Notes under the pieces: generated by a model
What the model saw: the letters and a program-made list of their open reading frames with translations, nothing else
What the model was told of the DNA's origin: nothing
The model's database searches: none
Position numbers and translations under genes: made by a program
Shown here: positions 7,490-13,988 of the stretch, in pieces
Numbering within the stretch: position 1 is the stretch's first letter
Layout: every line of letters begins with the position of its first letter
Assembly (NCBI GenBank): GCA_050942875.1
Contig: JBMNOD010000077.1
Coordinates: 1 to 16,732 of the forward strand
DNA: 16,732 bases
Origin: JAAZAI01 sp050942875
GTDB taxonomy: Bacteria > Verrucomicrobiota > Kiritimatiellia > RFP12 > UBA3636
Direction of reading: 5' to 3'

Positions 7490-9124
7490 ATGCCCATCAA
7501 AAAACTGTTCAAGCTTAAGTGGATCACGAGAGCCAGCGGTCATCTCAACCGCGAAATCATCGTCAATGCCGAAAAGCTCGAGACGCGCGTCGCCGTGCTC
7601 GAGAATGGACGCATGGAGGAGTTCCAGGTGGAACACCCCACCGAGGAACGGCTCATCGGGTCGATTTTCAAGGGTCGCATCCAAAATCTTGAAAACGACC
7701 TCCAGGCCGCGTTCGTCAACATCGGCATGAAGAAGAATGCGTTCATGCACTATTGGGACATGAATCCGGACGACGACTCGCTGCTCGACGACGACACCGT
7801 TCGCGGTGACGGCGGCGGCGGCGGACGTCGCAAGTCCCGCGGCAAGCGTTTCTCCAACGAGGAGATCGCCAAGCGTTTCCCTGTCGGGAGCGTCGTGACC
7901 GTCCAGGTCTCGAAGGGGCAGATCGGCACGAAGGGGCCGCGCGTCACGGCCAGCCTCTCGATCCCGGGTCGGTACCTTGTGCTGATGCCGGGCGGGACGC
8001 TGCGCGGCGTCTCCCGCAAGATTGGCGACGCCGCCGAGCGCCAGCGGCTCAAGAAGATCCTCGACCGTCTCGAGAAGCTTGTTCCCGAGGACTGCGGCCT
8101 GATTGTGCGAACGGCGGGCGCGGGCGCATCCAAGTCCTCGTTTGTGCGCGATTTGCGCGTGCTGCTCAACAGCTACAACGAGATGAAGAAGGCGATCGCC
8201 GAACAGCCCGCCCCGTGCTGCGTCTATGAGGAGCCCGACCTGGTGATGCGCGTCGTGCGCGACTGGATGACGGAGGACGTCGACCGGATCATCATCGACG
8301 ACCCCGAGGTCTACGAGCGCGTGCGCAAGGAGGCGTCCAGCATCTCCCGCCATGCGCGAAATCTTGCGCAGCTCTATGAGGGTCACTATCCGATCTTCGA
8401 CCACTACGGCGTCGAGCGGCAGATCGAGGAGGCCTTCCGCCGCAAGATCGCGCTGCCTTCCGGCGGCTACCTGATCATCGACGAGACGGAGGCGCTCATC
8501 GCGGTCGATGTCAACACCGGGCGCCACAAGGGCAAAGGCTCGCAAGAGGAGGCGATCCTCGAGGTCAACCTCGAGGCGGTCGTCGAGATTGCCCGTCAGA
8601 TGCGTCTGCGCAACATCGGCGGCCTCGTTGTGATCGACCTCATCGACATGAAGTCGCGCAAGCACCAGCAGCAGGTCTACAAGGCGCTCAAGAACGCGTT
8701 GCGCCGCGACAAGGCGCGCACCAATGTGATGCCGATCTCGGATCTCGGACTGTTGGAGATGACGCGCCAGCGGTTCGAGGAAAGCCTGCTCTCGCAGATG
8801 CACCAGACCTGCCCGTACTGCAATGGCAAGGGGGTCATCAAGTCCTCGCTCCAGCTCAGCGTGGACATCCAGCGTCGGCTTGGCTCGCTGATCCGTTTGC
8901 TGAGCGCGGAAAAGAAGGAGACGGATTTGCAGATCTGCGTCCATCCCGCCGTGTTCGACCGCCTGCGCACAGAGGACGAGGAACTGCTCCGCGAGCTCCA
9001 GGCCGACTACAAGGGCCGACTCTCGTTCAAGAGCGACCCCCTGCGCCAGGCCGAGTCCTTCAGCATCATCGACGCTTCCTCCGGCCAGATCCTCTTCTCC
9101 GCCGGCGATCAAAAGCCCGTGTAG
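7490..9124 (+). CDS. rng: Ribonuclease G (RNase E/G family)
   Basis: Endoribonuclease acting on 5'-monophosphorylated RNA; in E. coli it matures 16S rRNA 5' ends. It has 544 residues, against 489 for E. coli RNase G. The N-terminal S1 domain (about 35-150) is split by an insertion, acidic (DDDSLLDDD), then Gly-rich, then basic, around residues 90-120. The catalytic magnesium-binding residues are Asp340 (LIAVDVNTGRHKG) and Asp383 (GLVVIDLIDMK), spaced 43 apart as in RNase E Asp303/Asp346. The zinc-link Cys441-Pro-Tyr-Cys444 is 58 residues further, also the RNase E spacing. There is no long RNase E-like scaffold tail, hence RNase G. The ribosome binding site is AGGAAGG (7473-7479), 24 bases after the rodA stop. 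E. coli also keeps rng downstream of mreBCD. Confidence 0.96.
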   Translation: MPIKKLFKLKWITRASGHLNREIIVNAEKLETRVAVLENGRMEEFQVEHPTEERLIGSIFKGRIQNLENDLQAAFVNIGMKKNAFMHYWDMNPDDDSLLDDDTVRGDGGGGGRRKSRGKRFSNEEIAKRFPVGSVVTVQVSKGQIGTKGPRVTASLSIPGRYLVLMPGGTLRGVSRKIGDAAERQRLKKILDRLEKLVPEDCGLIVRTAGAGASKSSFVRDLRVLLNSYNEMKKAIAEQPAPCCVYEEPDLVMRVVRDWMTEDVDRIIIDDPEVYERVRKEASSISRHARNLAQLYEGHYPIFDHYGVERQIEEAFRRKIALPSGGYLIIDETEALIAVDVNTGRHKGKGSQEEAILEVNLEAVVEIARQMRLRNIGGLVVIDLIDMKSRKHQQQVYKALKNALRRDKARTNVMPISDLGLLEMTRQRFEESLLSQMHQTCPYCNGKGVIKSSLQLSVDIQRRLGSLIRLLSAEKKETDLQICVHPAVFDRLRTEDEELLRELQADYKGRLSFKSDPLRQAESFSIIDASSGQILFSAGDQKPV

Positions 9125-9175
9125 CGCACTACCGGGGCGTGCAGGCGGGATTCGGAGGGGCGGCGGGGGAGGAGG

Positions 9176-9223
9176 TTGCATTGCAAATGCAATGCGACGC
9201 GTTGCATTTGCGGAATTTGCAAA
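9176..9223. promoter_or_regulatory. Cluster of TTGCA/TGCAA dyads, candidate activator (enhancer) sites
   Basis: Within 48 bases lie a perfect palindrome, GCATTGCA-AA-TGCAATGC (9178-9195), an overlapping inverted repeat, GCAAATGCAA (9183-9192) with TTGCATTTGC (9202-9211), and a third palindrome, TTTGCAAA (9216-9223). The second pair extends to a 13-bp stem with a 3-base loop and one G-T pair. TTGCA at 9181 and 9202 are 21 bases apart, about two helical turns. The cluster lies about 97-144 bases before the predicted sigma-54 start, the usual distance for bacterial enhancer-binding proteins. The binding protein is unknown, and a role as an RNA hairpin 3' of rng is an alternative. Confidence 0.6.
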
Positions 9224-9292
9224 CGAAATGGTTTTTCGGTGTGACATTAAGTAAGTTGTTGGAATGCAGCTGGATAGATTTTTTCCTCCCTG

Positions 9293-9309
9293 TTGGCACG
9301 GGGCTTGCT
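9293..9309 (+). promoter_or_regulatory. Sigma-54 (RpoN) -24/-12 promoter for the peroxiredoxin-thioredoxin genes
   Basis: The sequence TTGGCACG-GGGC-TTGCT matches the sigma-54 consensus YTGGCACG-N4-TTGCW at every defined base. The invariant GG (9295-9296) and GC (9307-9308) are separated by exactly 10 bases. Transcription would start near 9320, leaving a leader of about 69 bases before the ATG at 9389. A sigma-70 reading (TTGGCA with TACAGT) has only a 10-base spacer and is not viable. Sigma-54 promoters need an ATP-dependent activator; the dyad cluster at 9176-9223 is well placed to bind one. Confidence 0.8.
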
Positions 9310-9388
9310 ACAGTAAAAGCGTCATTCACCTGACTGTTTTTTCAACAAAAGCATAACGTTCAATCCCAAAAAGAAAGAAAGGTTCATT

Positions 9389-10066
9389 ATGAGCGAAGAA
9401 TACAAGATGCCCCTGATCGGGGACAAGGCGCCGGCCTTCAAGGCCGAGACCACGCAAGGCATGATCAACTTCCCCGAGGACTACGCGGGCAAGTGGGTCG
9501 TCCTCTTCTCCCACCCCGCCGACTTCACGCCGGTCTGCACGACCGAGTTCATGACGTTCGCGTCGATGGAGAAGGAGTTCGAGGCGCTCAACTGCAAGCT
9601 GATCGGCCTGTCGATCGACAGCATCCACAGCCACATCGCCTGGCTTCGCACGATCAAGGAGAAGATCGAGTTCAACGGCATGAAGGGCGTCGAGGTCAAC
9701 TTCCCGGTCATCGCCGACCTCTCGATGCAGGTCGCCAAGGCCTTCGGCATGCTCCATCCGAGCTCGAGCACGACCTCGGCCGTTCGCGCGGTGTTCGTGA
9801 TCGACCCCCAGGGCGTGGTGCGCACGATTCTCTACTACCCGTCATCCACGGGCCGCAACATCCCCGAAATCAAGCGCCTCCTGGTCGCCATGCAGGCGGC
9901 CGACAAGCATCAGATCGCGACGCCGGCCAACTGGAATCCGGGCGACGACGTCATCGTCCCGCCGCCGGGCTCCTGCGGCACGGCCAAGGAGCGCGTCGAG
10001 ACGAAGGAGGAAGGGGTGCGCGTCGTGGACTGGTTCATGACCTTCAAGAAGTCCCCCGAGCTGTAA
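9389..10066 (+). CDS. Peroxiredoxin, 1-Cys/Prx6-type
   Basis: Thiol peroxidase reducing hydrogen and organic peroxides in the cytoplasm. It has 225 residues. The active-site block SHPADFTPVCTTEF gives peroxidatic Cys50 with Thr47, and Arg133 lies in TSAVRAVFVID. The long C-terminal domain (about 150-225), with RNIPEIKRLL, NWNPGDDVIVPPP and VVDWFMTFKK, is that of the Prx6-type family, including archaeal members. Other cysteines are Cys69 and Cys196. Cys196, in PPPGSCGT, is where archaeal homologues tend to carry extra cysteines and could act in resolution (inference). The ribosome binding site GAAAGG (9377-9382) is 6 bases before the ATG. The thioredoxin gene 98 bases downstream is a likely electron donor. 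A sigma-54 promoter lies upstream. Confidence 0.95.
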   Translation: MSEEYKMPLIGDKAPAFKAETTQGMINFPEDYAGKWVVLFSHPADFTPVCTTEFMTFASMEKEFEALNCKLIGLSIDSIHSHIAWLRTIKEKIEFNGMKGVEVNFPVIADLSMQVAKAFGMLHPSSSTTSAVRAVFVIDPQGVVRTILYYPSSTGRNIPEIKRLLVAMQAADKHQIATPANWNPGDDVIVPPPGSCGTAKERVETKEEGVRVVDWFMTFKKSPEL

Positions 10067-10083
10067 ACCCTGTGTCATCGAGC

Positions 10084-10109
10084 GTCCGGCGGGAGCGTTC
10101 CCGCCGGAC
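10084..10109 (+). other. Strong hairpin between peroxiredoxin and thioredoxin genes
   Basis: GTCCGGCGGGA (10084-10094), loop GCGT, and TCCCGCCGGAC (10099-10109) form a perfect 11-bp stem starting 17 bases after the peroxiredoxin stop. There is no T-run after it, so it is unlikely to be an intrinsic terminator. It more likely stabilises the 3' end of the upstream segment or is an interspersed palindromic element. Confidence 0.7.
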
Positions 10110-10118
10110 CCTCCACCG

Positions 10119-10140
10119 AATTTCCAATTTTCCAATTTCC
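10119..10140. repeat. Short AATTTCC direct repeat
   Basis: Three near-identical units: AATTTCC (10119-10125), AATTTTCC (10126-10133) and AATTTCC (10134-10140). AT-rich, period 7 with one 8-base unit, and directly after the hairpin at 10084-10109. It resembles in style the heptamer blocks at 209-297. It lies just before the thioredoxin ribosome binding site and may keep that region unstructured. Confidence 0.7.
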
Positions 10141-10164
10141 AAGTCAAATACAAGGAGTCAACTC

Positions 10165-10485
10165 ATGAGTGCAAATGTCAAGGAAGTCAACGACGCCCAG
10201 TTCGCGGATCTGGTGAAGAGCGGCGTGGTGCTGGTGGATTTCTGGGCGCCGTGGTGCGGACCCTGCCGCATGCAGGGGCCGATCCTCGACGATGTCGCGA
10301 AGACCGTCGGCGACGCCGCCGTGATCGCCAAGATCAACATCGACGAGAACACCGCGACCGCCGCGAAGTTCGGCGTCCAGAGCATCCCGACGCTGTTGCT
10401 GTTCAAGGGCGGCGAGGTCGTCAAGCAGTACGTCGGCGTCCAGCGCAAGGACGAACTGGTCGGCGCGATCCAGGCGATCGTCTGA
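10165..10485 (+). CDS. trxA: Thioredoxin
   Basis: Cytoplasmic dithiol-disulfide reductase that passes NADPH-derived electrons to target proteins. It has 106 residues, normal for TrxA. The active site WAPWCGPCRM gives Cys31 and Cys34, with the cis-proline in SIPTLLLF at Pro75. Asp25 in VDFWAPW matches the buried Asp of the family. A clear ribosome binding site, AAGGAG (10152-10157), lies 7 bases before ATG 10165 and decides this start within a much longer open frame. It probably shares transcripts with the peroxiredoxin and may reduce it (inference from position). No thioredoxin reductase gene is in the window. The last codons form one copy of a 16-base direct repeat. Confidence 0.97.
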   Translation: MSANVKEVNDAQFADLVKSGVVLVDFWAPWCGPCRMQGPILDDVAKTVGDAAVIAKINIDENTATAAKFGVQSIPTLLLFKGGEVVKQYVGVQRKDELVGAIQAIV

Positions 10486-10506
10486 CCACGCGATCGTCCG
10501 ACCACG
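10475..10506. repeat. 16-base direct repeat spanning the trxA stop codon
   Basis: CGATCGTCTGACCACG (10475-10490) and CGATCGTCCGACCACG (10491-10506) are adjacent copies with one mismatch. The first copy contains the trxA TGA stop (10483-10485). In the second copy the T-to-C change removes that stop. The second copy supplies the left arm of the hairpin at 10495-10519. It looks like a recent local duplication. Confidence 0.85.
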
Positions 10507-10530
10507 CGGTGGTCGGACGCGGGAGTTTTT
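10495..10530 (+). terminator. Candidate intrinsic terminator after trxA
   Basis: CGTCCGACCAC (10495-10505), loop GCG, and GTGGTCGGACG (10509-10519) form a perfect 11-bp GC-rich stem. It is followed after 6 bases by TTTTT (10526-10530). The gap to the T-run is longer than ideal. It sits 10 bases after the trxA stop in the gap between convergent genes, where a terminator is expected. On the minus strand no T-run follows. Confidence 0.55.
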
Positions 10531-10612
10531 GCGGGGGTGGCCAGACGCGGGAGTTTTTGCGGGGGTGGTCGGACGTGGGAGTTTTTGCGGGGGTGGCCGG
10601 ACGCGGGAGTTG
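10511..10612. repeat. 28-bp tandem repeat, 3 full units plus a partial fourth
   Basis: Units at 10511-10538, 10539-10566, 10567-10594 and a partial one at 10595-10612. Each begins GGYCRGACGYGGGAG and continues TTTTTGCGGGGGT. Units 1 and 3 start GGTCGGACG and units 2 and 4 start GGCCAGACG or GGCCGGACG, so alternate units are more alike. The first unit provides the right arm of the terminator hairpin. The array fills the gap between trxA and the convergent VWA gene and ends 4 bases before that gene's stop. There are no spacers, so it is not a CRISPR. Confidence 0.92.
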
Positions 10613-10615
10613 CCG

Positions 10616-13354
10616 CTACCAGTCGCGTTCGCCGACGCGGGGCGGGAGGCTGCGGTCGTGCTTGCGGCGTTCGTTTTCGCGCTGCTTCTCTTGTTCGAGA
10701 ATCCTGGCCATGATGGCCTCGGCCTCCTTTTGATCGGCGGCTTGCTGCTCGGCTTCGGCCGTCTCGGCAGGGTCTTCCTGTGGTTCCTGCGGCTGCGATT
10801 CGGCGTCCTGGCTTTCGGGTTCCTGTTCGGGCTGGGCGTCTTCCGGCTCCTGCTTCTGCTGCTGCTCGTCGTCGCTGGGCGGCTGTTCCCCTTGCCGGCC
10901 CTGGGACTGCTGCTGATCCTGCTTTTCCTGTTGCTGTTGTTGCTGCTGCTGTTTTTGCTGCTGCTGCTGGGGCGGCTTGGGCAGGAGCTCCTGGATGTGG
11001 AGCATGTCCTTGAGCGCCTGTTCGGCGTTGAGGCGGGACTTGCCGGCGAGCGTGGTGTCGGCCGGGGCGACGTCCATCTGCACGAGGGCGTGGGTGCCGA
11101 GCGTCTTGGCGACGAGGTCGTCGATCAGCTTTCGGACTTCGGCGGAAAGGTCGAATGCGTTGGTGGCCGCGGCGCCTTCCTGGCCGGGCGGCGGCGGCAT
11201 CGGCTGGCCGGCCTGCTGGTCGAGCCAGGGGCCGTAGGATTCCGAAAAGAACCGGAAGAGGCCGCTCGTCATCTGCTGTTCTTCGAGGGGCTTGCGGATG
11301 GCGGAGGGGTCGAGCGCCCGGGCGAGGGCGTTGCTCTGGGAGCGGATGGCCTCGGCCAGGACGACGGGCGGCGGGGTGGTCATGGCGAGGAGCCGCATCG
11401 ATTCCGTTTCGGCGGCGCGCATGGCGTCGAGCGCGCCGGGGTCGAGGTTTTCCAGCGCGCCGACGGCGCTTTCGGCCTGGCTTTTCGCGGCGTCGAGATG
11501 GTAGATGAAATCGGCGACGAGGTTCTCGTTCGTCGTGGATTGCCTGACGGCGTCGGCCATCTTGCCGTGGAGCGGCATCCAGAGGTCGGCGACCTCTTGC
11601 TGGCGGGTCGCCGTCTGTTCGAGCTGGGCGATGCGGTCGGGCGAGGCGTTGGTGAAGCCGTTTGCGGCCTGGGCGAACGCGGCGCGCTGCATCTCGAGCA
11701 TCTTGGGGACGAGCTGTTCGGGCGGCATGTCGCCGTATTTGGCGAGGATGGCCTCCGTGCGGGCCTTTTCGCGCAGCTCGGGGATTCGCGCGAGCGCCGC
11801 CTGGAGGTTGTCGTTGCGCTCGGGACTTTCGGGAAGCCCGCGCAGCGCGTCCTGGAACGCGGCGGCGGCTTCCTCGAAAAGCTCGAGCTGTTCGGCGGCG
11901 AGGTTTCGCTTGGGCGCGGGTTCGGCGCCGGGGGCATCGGCTTCCGGTTCCAGTGCGGCGAGGGCTTCGGCGGCGCGGAACAAGGCGACGCCGAGGCCTT
12001 CGGCGGCGTCGGCGCCTGCGGCGTTGCCGTCGGTCGCCGCCGCCTGGCGGAAGAGCTCCGCCGCCTTGCCGGCGTTGCCGGCCTTGAGGAAGGCGAGGGC
12101 GGCGTTGAAGCGCATGCTTTGGGCCAGTTCGGGATCGGCCTGGCCGAGGGCGATGGCCTGTTCGTAGGCTTTCGCCGCGTCGGCGTAGTCGCCTTTGCGC
12201 CAGGCTTTTTGCGCCCGCCGCGCGGTGTCCCGCGCGCTTTCGGCGGACGCGGCGATGGCCTGGGCGGGCGTCGAGGTGGTTTCATTTGTCTGTGCGCCTG
12301 CGCCTGCCGCGAGGGCGAGGAGGAGCAGGGCGGCGGCGGTTTGGACGGGCGGTCGGCGGCCCGCCGGGCGTCCGCTGGACAGCGCGGCGGCGACGAGCAG
12401 GAGGATGACGCCCGGCACGAGGAAGAGCTGGAAGTGCTCGACGAGGCGCGATTCGCGCATTTCCTGCATTTCCTGGGCGGCGATCTGGCGGACGTGGCGG
12501 TTGTAGACGCCGCCGAGGGTGTTGCGCCCGGTGGCGGCCGTGGCGAGCGGGATGTAGGCGCCTCGCGAGGCGGTGGCGATGGCCATGAGCGTTTCGTTGT
12601 CGAGCCGCGTCACGACCGCTTCGCCGCGGTACTTCATGGTGGCGCTGTCGGTGGCGGGGATCGTCGAGCCCCCGGTGCCGCCGATGCCGACGCAGAAGAT
12701 GGGGATGCCGCGTTCGCCGGCCTTTGCGGCCTTCGCGGCGGCCTGGCCGGTGAGGTCCTCGCCGTCGGAGATGAGGATGATCGCGTTGTGGTCGGCGCCG
12801 AGTTCCTCGAAGGCCTTGATGGCGGCGTCGATCGCCTCGCCGATGTCCGTTTCGCCGCGCGGCGCGGAGTCGATGCCGATGCCGGCCAGCGTCTGGTTGA
12901 GGAAGGCGAGGTCGGTGGTGAACGGGCAGAGCAGGACGGCGCCGGAGCGGAACGCCATGATGCCGGCGCGGTCGCCTTCGAGTTCGGCGAGCAGGTCGGT
13001 CAGGTCGGCCTTGGCGCGTTCGAGCCGGTTGGGGCGGACGTCGGTCGCGAGCATGGAGCGCGAGACGTCGAGCAGGATGAGCACGTTGCGCCCGCTGCCG
13101 AGGACGATTTCCTCGCGCAGCCCCCAGCGCGGCCCGGCGGCGGCGACGACGAGCAGCGCCATCGCGGCGGCGCAGAGCCCGAGCTGGAGGCGGGCGACGG
13201 TGTCGGACGTCTCGCGGGCGGTTTTGCGCAGGGCGTTCGGGTGGATGATGCGCGTGGCGCGGCGGCGGCGCCTCCTCCGCATCCAGAAAATCATCAGGAA
13301 GGGAAGGGGCAGCAGCCAAAGCAGAAGCAGTAGTTCAGGTCGGGCGAAATTCAT
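10616..13354 (-). CDS. VWA-TPR-Gln-rich protein, probable BatB-BatC fusion
   Basis: 912 residues. An N-terminal membrane segment (about 7-25), a basic run and a second segment (57-73) are followed by a von Willebrand A domain (about 88-290). Its metal site is DVSRS (Asp96, Ser98, Ser100), TDIGEA (Thr169) and ISDGED (Asp197). A membrane segment at 310-326 ends this BatA/BatB-like part. Then comes a signal-like hydrophobic stretch (336-354, AAALLLLALAAGAGAQ) and TPR-like helices (about 370-450 and on), as in BatC. Residues 796-873 are mostly Gln, Glu and Pro; the protein ends in GERDW. Bat proteins were linked to aerotolerance in Bacteroides; they are thought to act in the envelope with MoxR ATPases. 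No MoxR, DUF58 or BatD gene is present here. Start ATG 13354 has GGCGGAG upstream. Confidence 0.85.
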   Translation of the reverse strand: MNFARPELLLLLWLLPLPFLMIFWMRRRRRRRATRIIHPNALRKTARETSDTVARLQLGLCAAAMALLVVAAAGPRWGLREEIVLGSGRNVLILLDVSRSMLATDVRPNRLERAKADLTDLLAELEGDRAGIMAFRSGAVLLCPFTTDLAFLNQTLAGIGIDSAPRGETDIGEAIDAAIKAFEELGADHNAIILISDGEDLTGQAAAKAAKAGERGIPIFCVGIGGTGGSTIPATDSATMKYRGEAVVTRLDNETLMAIATASRGAYIPLATAATGRNTLGGVYNRHVRQIAAQEMQEMRESRLVEHFQLFLVPGVILLLVAAALSSGRPAGRRPPVQTAAALLLLALAAGAGAQTNETTSTPAQAIAASAESARDTARRAQKAWRKGDYADAAKAYEQAIALGQADPELAQSMRFNAALAFLKAGNAGKAAELFRQAAATDGNAAGADAAEGLGVALFRAAEALAALEPEADAPGAEPAPKRNLAAEQLELFEEAAAAFQDALRGLPESPERNDNLQAALARIPELREKARTEAILAKYGDMPPEQLVPKMLEMQRAAFAQAANGFTNASPDRIAQLEQTATRQQEVADLWMPLHGKMADAVRQSTTNENLVADFIYHLDAAKSQAESAVGALENLDPGALDAMRAAETESMRLLAMTTPPPVVLAEAIRSQSNALARALDPSAIRKPLEEQQMTSGLFRFFSESYGPWLDQQAGQPMPPPPGQEGAAATNAFDLSAEVRKLIDDLVAKTLGTHALVQMDVAPADTTLAGKSRLNAEQALKDMLHIQELLPKPPQQQQQKQQQQQQQQEKQDQQQSQGRQGEQPPSDDEQQQKQEPEDAQPEQEPESQDAESQPQEPQEDPAETAEAEQQAADQKEAEAIMARILEQEKQRENERRKHDRSLPPRVGERDW

Positions 13355-13371
13355 CTCAAGACTCCGCCCGC

Positions 13372-13402
13372 ATTATGCCACAACTGCGCTTGTCTTGACA
13401 AG
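13372..13402 (-). promoter_or_regulatory. Candidate promoter with an overlapping palindrome for the VWA gene
   Basis: On the minus strand TTGTCA (13401-13396) and CATAAT (13377-13372) are 18 bases apart. The predicted start lies only about 10 bases before the ATG at 13354, so the leader would be very short. The -35 box overlaps a perfect dyad, CTTGTC-TT-GACAAG (13389-13402 on the plus strand), which could be an operator. The 55-base gap after iorB also allows read-through from upstream. Confidence 0.5.
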
Positions 13403-13409
13403 GATTCGC

Positions 13410-13988
13410 TCACTCGCCGCGTCCGGCCGCGAAGGCCTTGAGGTTGATGGCGACGAGGGATTCCTTGATGCGGCTGCGCATGGCTTCGTGCCAGGCCTCG
13501 ACCTCGAACGGGAGGAGGCGCGAGAGCGCGCCGGCGAGGACGAGGTTGGCGGTGCGGACGTTGCCGATTTCGGCGGCGATCGTCGAGGCGTCGACGAGGC
13601 GCGCCCGGTCGCCGTAGAGCTTCGCGACGAGGCCGTCGCGGTCGTCCACGCCCGGCTGCATGCCGCTGGAGACGGTGAGGGGGACGATGTCGCGGCGGTC
13701 GACGACCGCCGAGCCGGTGGCGCGGAGCATGGGGAAGCAGCGGATGGCTTCGAGCAGCTCGAACGCCACGAGGAAGTCCGTTTCGCCGTCGGGGACGATC
13801 GGGCTGTGGACGGTCTTGCCGAAGCGCACCTGGCTCGAGACGCTGCCGCCGCGCTGGGACATGCCGTGGATTTCGCTCTTTCTGACGTCGAAGCCCGAGA
13901 GGGCGGCGGCGCGGGCGAGGATGTCGCTGGTCAGGATGATGCCTTGGCCTCCGACGCCGACGAGTGTGACATTGGTGATGTTTTTCAT
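13410..13988 (-). CDS. iorB: Indolepyruvate ferredoxin oxidoreductase, beta subunit
   Basis: Smaller subunit of the enzyme that oxidatively decarboxylates indolepyruvate and other aryl pyruvates to aryl-acetyl-CoA with reduction of ferredoxin, typical of anaerobes. It has 192 residues, normal length. The N-terminal VTLVGVGGQGIILTSDILA (about 8-26) and SEIHGMSQRGGSVSSQVRFG (38-57) are the signatures of the 2-oxoacid oxidoreductase gamma/IorB family. Start ATG 13988 has GAAGGA upstream and overlaps the stop of the restriction-modification gene (ATGA). The catalytic subunit IorA (thiamine diphosphate and iron-sulfur clusters), usually directly upstream, is not in the window. A related 2-oxoacid oxidoreductase gamma subunit is a lesser alternative. 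Confidence 0.9.
   Translation of the reverse strand: MKNITNVTLVGVGGQGIILTSDILARAAALSGFDVRKSEIHGMSQRGGSVSSQVRFGKTVHSPIVPDGETDFLVAFELLEAIRCFPMLRATGSAVVDRRDIVPLTVSSGMQPGVDDRDGLVAKLYGDRARLVDASTIAAEIGNVRTANLVLAGALSRLLPFEVEAWHEAMRSRIKESLVAINLKAFAAGRGE

Noticed and set aside
7484..9247. 587-codon minus-strand open frame opposite rng
   Set aside because: It is antisense to RNase G, whose catalytic residues and their spacing are exact.
9293..9314. Sigma-70 promoter TTGGCA...TACAGT before the peroxiredoxin gene
   Set aside because: The spacer is only 10 bases; the same bases fit sigma-54 exactly.
9139..9333. Small plus-strand frame of 64 codons between rng and the peroxiredoxin gene
   Set aside because: It runs through the dyad cluster and the sigma-54 promoter, lacks a convincing ribosome binding site, and its composition follows those sites.
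10511..10612. CRISPR array
   Set aside because: Repeats are directly adjacent with no unique spacers, and no cas genes are nearby.
10529..13333. 934-codon plus-strand open frame opposite the VWA gene
   Set aside because: Its leucine run is simply the complement of the Gln codons. The minus strand has a coherent VWA, TPR and Gln-rich order with metal-site residues.
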